Shown one piece after another: positions 9,736-20,578 of a stretch of DNA of 64,000 bases. Each line of letters begins with the position of its first letter. The stretch's first letter is position 1. This DNA comes from Pyropia yezoensis (Eukaryota > Rhodophyta > Bangiophyceae > Bangiales > Bangiaceae), in the NCBI GenBank assembly GCA_009829735.1, contig CM020620.1, positions 8,324,545 to 8,388,544 of the forward strand, read 5' to 3'. The notes under the pieces are model-generated. The model searched no databases. It worked only from the letters and a program-made list of their open reading frames with translations, and was not told where the DNA came from. A program made the translations under genes and the position numbers.

Positions 9736-12277
9736 ATGCTCAAAGTTTTCTCCGCCGCCCGGCGGGTGCTCGACGCGTCGGCCGCGGCCGGCGCGCCGCC
9801 GCCGCCGTCGGTCGGCCGCGCGGCGCAGCTGGCCGCCGACACGGCCGCACTGTACCGCCTGCTGCCAAAGGCTGCCCCCGCGGGGTGCGTTCATTCCTGT
9901 TTCTCTTTTTGCGTGGCGCAGTGTGGTGGGGTGGGGGTGAGGGTTGGGGGTGGGGTTGGGGGTGGGGTAGGGGCTGGCATGGTGGGGCGGCGGTGGTCTG
10001 CTGCACTAGGGGGCGGGGCACCTGCCCGATGGGTTTCTGGCTTTTCGGATTGTGGCGGCGAGCGGTAGGGAGAAGCGGTGGGAGAGGGGCCGTCGTGTGC
10101 CTCCTTGGCCCACCCGCCGACGGTGGCCTGTCTAACGCCATGAGCTGGGTGGTGTGTGCTGGTGCGGGCAGTGGCTTGTGACGGCGGCTTGGAACGCGTC
10201 GACGGCGATGGCGGTGGCGGTGGCGGTGGCGGTGACGGCGGCGGCGGCCGCGGCGGTGGCGGTGGGGGTCATGTGGGGCGTGCTGGCCGTGCGGTTTCTT
10301 GAATGTGTGGCGGTGTGTGTTGCAGGGGAGGCCGCGACGATGGTGGCGCTGGTTCTGGCGCTGTCGGTGGTGGCAACGCCGGCGGTGGCGACGTGCCGCC
10401 GCCGCGGGCCGTCGACGGACCGCAGCGTGCGACGCACCGGCACGGCGTGGCGCCCAAGGCGGGGGTACACGCAGAAGCGGAGGGGGGGGAGGTGCCTTTT
10501 GAACAGAAGGTACGTTACAGTGAGGGGAGGGGGGGCGCGGCGCAGGGGGGCGTGGGGTACGTATGCCGCCTGGCGGTGGGCCTCCTGCGTGGGTGGGCGA
10601 CTGCCTGTCGCCGTCCGCTGTGCCTGCCTGCTGTTGGGGAGCGTGTTTGTATCTTGCTTTGTGTCTCGTTTAGTGTCTAGGCCCCTGATTGCGGTGGCGC
10701 TCAAGTGTCTGACGTGGGTTTGCCTGAGCGGGCTGGCCGAGGTTGTTGTCCCCTCACCCCCGCCTCCTCCCCCCCACCTTTACTCCACGCCGCCCTCATC
10801 CCCATTCCATCGCGGCGCGCACCATTGCTCCTACCCACCCACCACCTCCCCTCGCTCCCCCAGGCTGCGGCCGTCCGCGCGTACCTGCTGGCGCAGGCCA
10901 TCCACCTCCTCACCGCTGTCGATGAGGCGTCCGCCGCCTCTGCCGCCTTTCCCCACCCGCAGCCGCTGCCGCTGCCGCGGCGGCCGCCGCCCGCCGTCGC
11001 TGCCGCCGCCCCCATTGACGAGGCCCACGCGGCGGTGGCGGAGGAGGACGAGGCCGAGGCCGAGGCCGCCGCCCGCGTGCGCGCTGTCCTGGGCTGGTCC
11101 CTTGTCAAGCGCCGCAGCACCGTTGGCGGTGGCGGTGGCGGTGGTGGGAGTGGGGGCTGCAGGGGGTGCTGGGACGGCGGCATGGGCGTCGTGGCGGCGG
11201 GTCGCGTGCCCGCGGGGACGATGGTTGCCTGGTACCCAGGCGTGGCGTATGGCCCGGGAGATGTGAGCGGTACGTGCGTGTGGAGAAGGTGGGGGGGGGG
11301 GGCGGGGGGGAGGGGAGGGGTGGGTGGCGCTGCCAGAGGGATGCGGTGGGGGGGCGCCTGGCAGTGGCGAAGGAGCCTGAAAAGGGAGGGGGGGCGGGAG
11401 GGGGTGGCGCCTGAATGATGGAGACCGCCGCCTGTCGCGGCGAGCTGTGCAGCTGTCCATGGTCACTGACCACCCCACGTGGGCAAAGGGCGTTGAGGGA
11501 TGGTCCGCTGCTTGGGTACACCCCCCTCCCACCCCCCTTGCCCCACGCCTCTCCAATCCCCCCGCCCCGGCAGCCATGCCTGACTACCCGAACATTTCCG
11601 CGGCCAACTCGTACCTCTTCACCCGCTACGACTCGACCATCCTCGACGCCAAGCCCGCCAATGCGCCCACCCTGCTGCGGCCCGTCGAGGAGGGCGAGGA
11701 CGGGGACCCCCCCGATGTCGGTGTACCCACCCCCACCCCGCCCAGGGACGACGGCGGCGGCGGCATCGGCGGCGGGGGCGACGACGGCGGTGCGGCGGCC
11801 CCCCCCTCCCTCCCCCCCCCAGAGACGGTCACGTGGGAGCGGCTCAACCCGCTGGCGGTCGGGCACGTCATCAACCACCCCCCGGCCGGCACGCCCCCCA
11901 ACGTGGCGTCCTTCCTCGTCGACGTCCCCACCGGTCGCCTGCCCCCCGCTGTAGCGCAGCTGCTGCCGGTCGTCACCCACCCGCCACCGCCGTCCATGGT
12001 CGCCCGCCGGCTGCGAGCGGCGGTCGCGGCGGCGGCGGTGCGACGGGTGCCGGGCCTGGAGGCGCTGCTTGCGGGCGGTGCCGCCCGCGCGTCGTGGGCG
12101 GGCGACGCTGCGGGGAGGGCGGTCGCCCCGGCGGTGGCGATCGTGGCGTTGCGGCCGCTGGAGGACGGGGAGGAGCTCTGGATGGACTACCGCTACAGGG
12201 GGGGGGAGGGACGCCCCGCGTGGTACGCAGACGTGGAGAAAGGGGGGGGGAGGGGGCGTTGGGCGCAGGGGGAATAG
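9736..12277 (+). CDS. SETD9-like SET-domain protein, four exons
   Basis: Exons 9736-9884, 10326-10509, 10864-11269 and 11574-12277 join in phase to 480 codons. All introns are GT..AG (441, 354 and 304 bp). Exon 3 encodes GGMGVVAAGRVPAGTMVAWY followed by PGVAYGPGD, the opening strands of a SET fold. Exon 4 encodes NPLAVGHVINHPPAG, matching the S-adenosylmethionine-binding NHxxxxN region, and later AVAIVALRPLEDGEELWMDY, the closing SET motif with its catalytic-region Tyr. Layout and wording are closest to SETD9 (MGVF..VPKGTVVSMYPG / NPLAVGQYVNN / VALRDINQGEEL). The family is predicted to methylate protein lysines; the substrate is unknown. An acidic Gly/Pro-rich insertion separates the SET halves. 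Exon 1 (MLKVFSAARRVLDASAAAG) could be a targeting sequence. Function as an active methyltransferase is inference. Confidence 0.8.
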
Positions 12278-12498
12278 CGCGGGCGGGCAGCCGATGGTAT
12301 GAAGTGTCTGGGCAGCGCGCGGCGCCAGCGGTGTCCATTAAAAAGATCGCCAACAGAATGGAAAGCAATCAAGGGAGGGGGGTGACGTGAGAGACCCCCC
12401 TGTCCTTGCGGAGGCCGCCGGGCCCACCGTCCATGCACCGGGGCGTCCACGCCAAGTAGCTGGCGCCCGCCGGTGCCACACGCCTCTCGCGGGGGGCG

Positions 12499-15103
12499 TC
12501 ACTCAAACTCGACAAGCACGTCGTCAAAGGACACTGCGTCCCCCGCCGCGCACCGCAACGCCTGTACCATAGCGAATGACAACCGGTGCGCAACGCCAGG
12601 CGAGCACGAGGAGCGAAACGCAAAAAGAAAAGAACGACGAGTGCGAAGCAAAGCAATGGGGAGCAGGAAGAAATGGTTAGTGCAGAGCGACAGCGCAAGG
12701 GCTGACCAGCAAGGGAGCGCCGGTTGACGAGTAGGGCAGGGCAGCCCGACCGCCTGCCTGCCCGGCCGCCCAAATGTGCAACAGCAACGGCTTCTGAGGT
12801 CGCAACGGCGGTGGCGCGACCGTATGAACCATCAACCCCCTCAAAGCCCTCAACATCACCTCGCCAACCACCCAAAATCTTCCCGGGCAACCGTTTGCTC
12901 CCCAGCTTTGGTGGTCACGTACCTTGATGCGCCCCGCAAAAGGTGCCTTGAGCCCGTTCATCATCTTCATCGCCTCGAGGACGAGCACCTCGTCGCCCTC
13001 GGCCACCTCATCCCCCACAGCCACCGCCACGCTCAGGACAACCCCGGGCATAGGCGCCGGCAAAACCCGGCCGCGGGCCCCCCCACCCAGGGCGGCGGCC
13101 GCGCGCTCAGCGCCTCGTGCGCAGACTTCTTCCAGGTCCACCGCAGACGGGCAGCGGACGCGCAACGAGAGGGTGCCGCCGCCTAGCGACAGAGACACGG
13201 CTCCAACGTCTTCGTATGGCCGAGCGCCAAGGCGTTGCAGTGTTACTGCTTCCCCGTTGACGGTGGTGGTCACAAGGGAGACGGCACCGGTCCCCAGCGA
13301 CCGCTCCCCCACCGGTCCGACGGTGATGAAAGCACCAGAGGCACCGCTGGTCAGGTCGGAGGTCATGGCCACGGAGGCATTGTCGCTAAACGAAGCTGGC
13401 TGCAGCACGCCAGGGGTGGCACCTCCGCCATCACCACCGACGCGGCGCAAAACCACCTCCCGGGGCCCAGCGGTGGCACCCTCCCCAGGCGGTCCGTCCG
13501 CCTCGACCCGCACCGCTACCGACATGGAAGCCGGGTGGCTGCCAAAATAGCGGGCGGCGGCCACGGCCACGGCGGCGGAGACCTCGGCGCCGCTCAGCGG
13601 GGTGCCCGGAAAACCGTTGGGGTACTCTTCTCCAATAAGGGTGGTGGTCATATCCCCCGCAAGCACCTTGGGGTGTCGCGTCAACGCACGGAGGAAAGGA
13701 CTGTTGGTGGTCACGCCGCCAATGACGTACGCGTCCAGGGCGTCGCCAAGCTTGGCCATCGCCGCCGCGCGCGTCGGCGCGTGAACAACCACCTTGGCCA
13801 GCAACGGGTCATAATGAACGCCCACAAGCGAGCCGTCGGTCACCCCGCTGTCGACTAGAACGCCAGCGTTGTCGAAGCCCAGCGCGGACAGATGGGGTGG
13901 CGGCCACAGCCCCGAGTCGCCGTCGGCGCTTACACCCGAGCGATCTGCAGTGATGACGTCGGCGGGGGGTGTCGCCGCCTTGCGGGTGGCCTTGCCAACG
14001 GCCGGTAGCCGCGGCTCCTGATAGGAGCCGATGACCCCCGTGGCCGGCACAAACTGACGACGCGGGTCCTCGGCGTACACACGGGCCTCGAGCGCCACCC
14101 CCGACATTCGCACGTCATCTTGTGTCAAGGATAGGCGCTCTCCCCCGGCGATGCGCAACATCTCCATGGGTAGGTCTAGCCCAACCACAGCGCCGGTGAC
14201 AAGATGCTCCACTTGCAGACGAGTATTCATCTCCAGAAAGAAAAAGCTGCGGTCCACCCCCGACACCAAGCACTCGACGGTACCAACCGACGTGTAGTCC
14301 ACCGCCCGCGCCAGGGCAACCGCTTGCGCGCCCATCTCGGCACGCATGCCAGAGTCGACAATGCTGCAAGGCGCTTCCTCAATGACCTTTTGGTTCCGCC
14401 GCTGTAGACTGCATTCACGCTCGCCGAGGTGAATGACTCCACCGTGGCCGTCAGCGAGAACCTGCACTTCCACATGCCGCGGGTGCTCAACGAATTTCTC
14501 CACCAATAGTCGCCCGTCGCCGACGCTAGCCACCGCCTCGGCCTCGCACACGCCGTAGGCCTCCTCGACGTCCCGCCGGTCCCATGCGACGCGCATGCCC
14601 TTGCCACCGCCACCCGCGGACGCTTTGACCATGACCGGGTAGCCGATGGACTCCGCCACGTCGACCGCCGCAGCAACCCCATCGACGACACCCACATAGC
14701 CGGGAATAACGTTGACGCCCGCGGCCGTCGCGATGGCCTTGGACTGCACCTTGTCGCCCATAGCGCGGACAGCCGCGGCAGGGGGCCCCACCCATGTAAG
14801 CCCCGCAGCCGTGACGGCGTCGGCAAAGTCTGCGTTCTCCGAGAAGAACCCATACCCAGGCGCAACAGCATCAGCACTGGTGGTCCGAGCAGCCGCTAGA
14901 AGAGCATCCGCGTTGAGGTAGGAGGAGGCCGCGGCGGCAGGGCCAATGTGGACTGCCTCGTCAGCTAGGACCGTGTGGGGGGCGTACCTGTCAGGCGTGG
15001 AAAAGACAGCGACGGTGCGAAGAGAGAGAGCGCGGGCGGCGCGAATGAGACGAACTGCGATTTCCCCGCGGTTGGCGATAAGAACCTTCGTGATGGGTTT
15101 CAT
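12499..15103 (-). CDS. PCCA: Propionyl-CoA carboxylase alpha (biotin) subunit
   Basis: Exons 15103-12923 and 12561-12499, joined in phase 0 by a GT..AG intron of 361 bp, give 747 residues (human PCCA is 728). It carboxylates biotin with ATP and bicarbonate, then hands the carboxyl to the beta subunit to make methylmalonyl-CoA in mitochondria. Visible: VLIANRGEIAVRLIRAAR (biotin carboxylase N-domain), KASAGGGGKGMR (ATP-grasp loop), ERECSLQRRNQKVIEEAP and FLEMNTRLQVEH (catalytic core), the PCC-type linker (DALDAYVIGGVTTNSPFLRA, EEYPNGFPG), and the biotin site EAMKMM. The intron splits the biotinyl domain, and the 21-codon last exon supplies GDAVSFDDVLVEFE. No mitochondrial presequence follows the chosen ATG. 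The frame stays open, Arg/Leu/Ser-rich and ATG-free, for 46 codons upstream, so the true start may be in an unrecognised upstream exon. Confidence 0.92.
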
Positions 15104-16004
15104 CGTACGCCTAAGGAGGGCGGTCAACAAAGAGCCGCTGACCTGCAGCGCTCGCTGCGCCGCCAGTCGGTTGTCGCCTGTCGCCGCCACTCGTGCCGTG
15201 CCAAACAGCAATAGCAATCGCGTGGATGATATATCACTCAACCGCGTGTACGTTCACCACAGACGCGCCATGAAGAGCGCCGGAGGGGTGGCCAAGCTTT
15301 GTATGGGCCACCTGACATGCGGGAGGGCGCACGTAGCATGCGGCAGTCAGTCCAGGCGTCGTGGCTCACGCGACACTTGAGCTCTCTTCTTTCCCTGTGG
15401 AAGCTGGAAAAACAATATAGCATGTATGTAATTCGGGAATTAGGTCAAACACGGAGAGCGACAGGCCGCTGGTCAGCCCTCAATGGAAGAGGACGCAGCC
15501 GTCTAGCGCTTTAGTGCACAGTGAGCAAGCTGGTTCGCCACCGCGGTGACCAACCTGCGGCAACACCCACGGCTGACTACCATCGTCATGGACACGTTGT
15601 CCACGGTGGGCGACTGTCCGAGGTGACCATAGCACCCCCGTGATAAGCGACACATGTCAACGGGAAGCGTTCTACGACGCCCAGCAGCTCAATCCAGACG
15701 GTTGATGGCGTGAACAGGGAGTAGGAGCGTGGCGCGTTATCTCTTTTACGGCTGTCAACTGAGCACATAGCTGCACCTGACTAAGCACTCGGCGAGCAAT
15801 GCCCCTTTCATCGCCAGCCGACGCGAGGCAATCCGAAACTGTACGAATTCTCTTCTTCTGATTGCAGACCAAAAAGATAAAAGCAACGAGGCCACACGTG
15901 CGAGCACACGAGGCATCCCCCTCTCTCACGCAGCTGTTCCCCCGATCATCCCCGACATTGTCCAGACGCGGGTGCCAGCCGAGTCGCCCCACTGTCCACA
16001 CCGC
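15104..16004. other. Intergenic between PCCA and the bZIP gene
   Basis: No supported complete gene. The part next to PCCA (15104-15241) is an open, Arg/Ser/Leu-rich extension of the PCCA frame and may encode its transit peptide. The remainder shows lower GC than the genes and should contain the PCCA promoter and the bZIP 3' flank. Confidence 0.4.
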
Positions 16005-17789
16005 TCAGGCCGTCCACGTGTACATACGAAGCATGGAGGCCGTCCGGGGAAGCGAAAAAGGACGCGGGCCTCCGTCCGCCAGGGAAGCAAATAGCGTATC
16101 CAGCGACGCGGTGCTGGCACTGAAAGGTAGACCCGGTGGATAGGCCCCGCTAGCATCAGAGGCCGTAGCGGGAACAGGCACTGTCTCTTGCTTGGCGTCG
16201 ACCACTGCGCCGCCGGTAGAGCGCAAGTTGGCACCCACCTCCGCCTCGGTGGGGGCCTGGTCGACCGACAAGGCCAGCTGCTCAAGCAATTCAGGTGGCA
16301 GTAAGGCATCGTCTTCGTACTGGTAAGCGCCCGTCGAGACAAGTGCAGTGGCTTCGGGTTGATTTGGGAGCAGCGGAGTAGCCGTGTTGGATTCAGTCGG
16401 TGCCGGCGTAGTGGCGGCAGAGGAGGGAGGGGCCGCCGACGGACGGAGCGGTGGCGGAGAAGGCACCAGTGGTGCACAAGAGCGCTGCGGAGCCGCACTG
16501 TCTTGCGACATTGCGGAGGCAACAACCACGGGCGCCAGCGGCGGGCACGCCACCCCAACCAGTTGCGGGCCATTGGCACTGTCGAGAGGAAGCGCACGAC
16601 AGTCCGCAGTAGCAGGCGGCGTCACGCTTGAGGCAGGCGACAGCGACGGTGGCGCAGTGCGCGATACCCGGGGTGGAGGGGCCGTAACGACTGTGACCGC
16701 CGGTGGATTCGCTGATAGAAGCGTTCCGCGATGGACACCAGCCACCGGCATCAAATCCTTCTCGCGAGCAAGAGTGGAAGGCATTCCGTTCACCTGCGAC
16801 GGCAGGTCCACTTTGACCATCTCGCCAGAAGATGAGGGACCAGAAGAGTTTCCTCCAAATAGACCCGCTGTCACTGCCGAGCCCCCTTGCGCCTGCACCG
16901 TTTGCCGCAGCATGCCCACCATCGCCCGTAGCTGAGCATTCTCCCGTCGCAGCTCCGCGTTGGCAGAGACCACCCCTTCAACACGAGCCCCCACAGCAGA
17001 CACGGCCGTCTCTAGCGCAGCCACCTCTCCTACGACGTCCGCCACAACAGTGCGGGCAACCGCACGGGAGCGGGCTGCCGATGCCCGGTTCCGCAGCTTT
17101 CTCTTGTGGAGCATCAACTGCCGTTCCTCAGTGCTCATGCGGCGGCTGGCGGCGGCAGTAGTGCCGGCCAAATCCTGGCTGGCAATGGCAGGCGCCCAGC
17201 GGGCGGCTTCGGCAGCGGCCTCTGACTTGCGCGGACGCTTGCGCGTAATCTTTCGCTTGGGCATGGGGGCGGCACATCTGGCACCACCAGCAGCAGCACC
17301 GCCGACGGCCGTGTTAGCGGTGGAGGTGGACGTGGCTCCTCCACGACCACCTGCCGGTGCCACATCACACGGTGGAGAGTCTTGACCACCAATGGCCGGC
17401 ACACGAAATACGTCAGACATGACAGACGCAGGGGTAACAGGAGACGCCGCGGCCACCGCAGGACGAGGCGCAAGGAGCGGTGTAGGACAAACACTTTCCG
17501 GGGTAGGCTGACCACCAGTCACACAACCGCCAGCACCAAAGGCCACTGCCATGGAAAGGTCAACACCGTCAGCACAGCCACCATTGCTGCTCGGAACGTC
17601 CCAGATGTCCGCCCTGTCCTCAGGAGAGCTGCTGGGCAAAGCACCCCCCCCGCTGGCGCGTCCGCCAGCATGCGCCAGGGCGTTCACATTCTTGACCACC
17701 GCCGCCCGTCGCGCCGTTGGTTCGCTTGAAGCAGCAGCTCCCGAGTTCGCTCCCCCTACCCCAGGAAAAGAAGTGAAGTCACAGAACAT
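16005..17789 (-). CDS. bZIP transcription factor
   Basis: 594 residues in one exon, from the ATG at 17789 to TGA at 16005-16007. The basic region at ~residues 220-250 (EERQLMLHKRKLRNRASAAR, then SRAVAR) carries the N-x7-R signature (NRASAARSR). It is followed by a zipper with heptad residues V-L-V-V-L-L-L spanning VGEVAALETAV to ENAQLRAMVGML. An N-terminal KRKITRKRPRKSE cluster (~residue 180) is a likely nuclear localisation signal. Both flanks are Ala/Ser/Pro-rich, and the C-terminus has an acidic LLPPELLEQLAL segment that could be an activation motif. Such proteins bind ACGT-core DNA as dimers in the nucleus. The upstream gene (PCCA) is on the same strand but ~0.9 kb away, so no co-transcription is implied. 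Target genes are unknown. Confidence 0.88.
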   Translation of the reverse strand: MFCDFTSFPGVGGANSGAAASSEPTARRAAVVKNVNALAHAGGRASGGGALPSSSPEDRADIWDVPSSNGGCADGVDLSMAVAFGAGGCVTGGQPTPESVCPTPLLAPRPAVAAASPVTPASVMSDVFRVPAIGGQDSPPCDVAPAGGRGGATSTSTANTAVGGAAAGGARCAAPMPKRKITRKRPRKSEAAAEAARWAPAIASQDLAGTTAAASRRMSTEERQLMLHKRKLRNRASAARSRAVARTVVADVVGEVAALETAVSAVGARVEGVVSANAELRRENAQLRAMVGMLRQTVQAQGGSAVTAGLFGGNSSGPSSSGEMVKVDLPSQVNGMPSTLAREKDLMPVAGVHRGTLLSANPPAVTVVTAPPPRVSRTAPPSLSPASSVTPPATADCRALPLDSANGPQLVGVACPPLAPVVVASAMSQDSAAPQRSCAPLVPSPPPLRPSAAPPSSAATTPAPTESNTATPLLPNQPEATALVSTGAYQYEDDALLPPELLEQLALSVDQAPTEAEVGANLRSTGGAVVDAKQETVPVPATASDASGAYPPGLPFSASTASLDTLFASLADGGPRPFSLPRTASMLRMYTWTA

Positions 17790-18082
17790 CCTTGGCCGCT
17801 GCTACTCCCCCAGCTTGTGCACCGTTGGTGCGTCCACAAAAAGGCCGCTTGCAGAAAAAACAGTCCCAGCCGCGCTCACGCACTACGCGACAGATGCGGA
17901 AAGAGGCAACGCCGGCGCGGGGGCAGCCTGCCGGTAGATGACGGCGTCCAGCCGCCCGAAGATGTGCCGGCACAGCCACCGCGCGCAGGGGAATCACCAC
18001 GGCCAGCCAGAAATCGAGCAAAACGGGGAGGCACGAGGGGCAGAAAGCAGGAAAGAAAAGGGGGGAAGGGTCTCAAGGACCG

Positions 18083-18155
18083 TAGGGGTAGTGGCCGCCC
18101 TAGGGGTGGCTGGCCGCCCTAGGGGTGGTTGCGGCCGTAGGGGTGGTGGCGGCCG
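18083..18155 (+). repeat. 18-bp tandem repeat, four units
   Basis: Units at 18083-18100, 18101-18119, 18120-18137 and 18138-18155 share TAGGGGTGG followed by GGCCG-type sequence. They vary by a few substitutions and one insertion. Non-coding. Confidence 0.75.
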
Positions 18156-19956
18156 CAGGCACGCGGCAACACGTATCCGCCCACACGCCTCACCGACCCA
18201 CGGAGTGCGTCGCAGCGCCAACCCGCGTGCGCGCTGGTATTTGAACCGGCGCAGGGGAAGCAACCAGCTTCTGGTGTCAGTTGCTGTGCGCCAGGTGCGC
18301 GCGGGTAGAGCGGGTGCGCGCGCAGAGCGAACGCGCCTGACTGGCTCCAGTTTCTCACCTGAACACCCCCCCCCCACGCCGCGGGACACAGCGCAAGTAT
18401 TTTTGCAAGCCCATGAAACGCGGCACGAGATACGAGACCAGCGAGGACCAACGAGATGAGAGTTTAAGCTGCCATCATGGCCCCTGGAATGTATCATCCA
18501 CTCATCGCTAAGCTTGCGCAGAGGAGCGTAGCGAGATTCCCATGCCAGCACCCCGGCCGACCGGCCGACCGCGTTTGCGTGCAGGCAGACGCAGCATCGC
18601 GGGCGGCAAAACCCAGAAAGCGGGCGGCAGGTAGCTTCATGATCACGCAGACCATCAGTGCACAGTCGCGCGGCTGGCTCACAATGGCAACGACTGTCTC
18701 CGCCGCCCATGCCATCGTCCGTGTTCTCTGTGCTCACGACACGGCCGTGCGCGCGGGATTTGCCCTGGAGGCCATAAACTCCAGCTCGACGCCCGCCACT
18801 GCCGCCGCAGGGGCGCGTACCGCCCGGGGGGGCCCAAGGGACAGGCGACTGGCGGTTGCCTGTGTGTGCGCCAGCCTTTGTCTGGGGGGGAGGGGGCACA
18901 GGGCGAGGCGGCCGCAGCGCTGGGGCCGTGCAGGCACAGCGTGGCCACGGGGTCCGAGCTGCCGGGGGTGGTCAGCGAGGCGGTTGTCTCCTCGTGGGGA
19001 CAGCGGCTTCGCGGGGGGAGGCGAAGTTGTCGCCCCGGATTGGGCCTCCAGGTCTCCTACTATGATGGAACAGGACACCTCACGCCAGGCTGGAAAGGCG
19101 ACAGCCGGCTGTTCGGCTGGCTCGGGCTGAGGACTCGGGGGGGCCAAGCCAGGGCGTCCGCCAGCGGCGCGTGGCCTACGGGCACCAGCCAGTCCGGCCG
19201 GCACGTGGCTTGGGCGCAGAGCCGCTGGCGACTGGTGCCCCACGCAGTGGAATGCGTATCTCGCTGGCGCCCATCCGAGCGATTGATTGTGAGCAGGAGA
19301 GGAGAGCCTTGCAGTGAGATTTTCTCACAGGAGGTGATTGGCTACACCCCAGCCAGTCCTCTCAAGCCACTCGCGTGACACGGCCGCCACGTGGCCAGCT
19401 TGGCGCAACGTGAAGCACGGAACAATTCTGCACGTACAAAACTGAATGTCCTGTACGTACATCATGTAAGATACATATCCGATACGCAGATATGTAAGGA
19501 CCGGCCGTGCTGTCGAGGGCGTGGAGCCGGGCTGTGTCCTCAACTTCGAAACAAGTCGGGTGATGGCGCCATGGCGTCGCGGCCGCGGACGCCCGACCTC
19601 ATCACCCATGACGCATGGCGCCGTCTCATTGGGTGCCTGGTCGATCCTGCAGTCCAGAGTACGCTTGGCCCCGCAAGGGTATTTCATAGGGTAGAGATAC
19701 GCATCGGGGAGAATTTTGACGCCGGTCGACCACTTCGGCTAGGAAGGTACTATATCCCAGTACTGGAGGGGAATCTTCGCCGGGGTTCAGGTCGGTCATA
19801 GCGTCACCTGCACCGCCGTCCACCTTGTCAGCAGCTTCTGGCCCCTCCACCGAGCACAACGACCGGCCAGCAACGCGCCCCATACCGCTCCAGTAGCTCG
19901 CCGGCGACTCGTGCGACGGTGGCGACGCAAGCAGGCCAATCAGACTTCGGGAACGG

Positions 19957-20251
19957 GGGGGGGAGCGGGACCACCGCGGGGGAGCTGACCAGATGGGAGG
20001 ACCGGAGTCAGCAGCGAATGCCTACCACCGCGGCAGTGGTCAGTGGTGCCTGGTTGAGGAGATCGCCACTCACTGCCTCTCGGGTTGAAAGTCGCTGTGC
20101 CCGCTGGGGGGGGGAGCGGGACCACCGCGAGGGAGCTGACCAGATGGGAGGACCGGAGTCAGCAGCGAATGCCTACCACCGCGGCAGTGGTGTCTGGTTG
20201 AGGAGATCGCCACTCACTGCCTCTCAGGTTGAATGTCGCTGTGCCCGCTGT
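19957..20251 (+). repeat. ~150-bp tandem duplication
   Basis: Bases ~19957-20107 and ~20108-20251 are near-identical (period 151). Differences include GCGGGGGAG versus GCGAGGGAG, a 7-8 bp loss in copy two after GCAGTGGT, and two substitutions near the end. Both begin after a G-run, which may have mediated the duplication. No gene lies in it. Confidence 0.85.
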
Positions 20252-20578
20252 TCTAACACCCTGGTGTGTAACGTCTTCTCTGTTCCACTCACTACACGCA
20301 CCACCCCTGCGAGGGTGACATACCGGTGATAGGATGGGACGTCGAAGAGACATCAAAACAAGTAAATCCACAAAAGCGGGCGTGAGCAGGCAAGACTGTA
20401 CAAGTTTCGGGACGAAGCAGAGCGCCGCAACTGCCGCCACCCCGGCAATCGCCTATGCCAAGACGACAGTTCACCACCAACACCTAGCACCGACCGCCGC
20501 TGATAACGTTCGACCGAGAACACCACAAGCGCCAAAAGCTCGGCTCAGGCGAACAAAGACATTCAGCAGGGCGAGCCG

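Larger units (their letters stand above)
17790..20578. other. Large intergenic stretch, no supported gene
   Basis: Holds the bZIP gene promoter side, an 18-bp tandem repeat, a 150-bp tandem duplication and the 3' flank of the HIRIP3-like gene. ORFs between 18477 and 19378 on either strand shift frame repeatedly and show no domain, so I do not call them. Intron-containing genes with very short exons could be missed here. Confidence 0.4.

Noticed and set aside
12677..12922. Continuation of the PCCA frame past the biotinyl motif
   Set aside because: A GTACGT donor follows AAG exactly where homology stops, and the correct C-terminal residues are found in a downstream exon.
18225..18345. tRNA-like T-arm (GGTTCAAATACC) on the minus strand
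   Set aside because: The loop has one base too many before the closing C, and no D-arm or anticodon arm could be fitted.
18477..19378. Overlapping ORFs on both strands
   Set aside because: Each looks protein-like only briefly and then changes frame; no family motif and no plausible splice set found.
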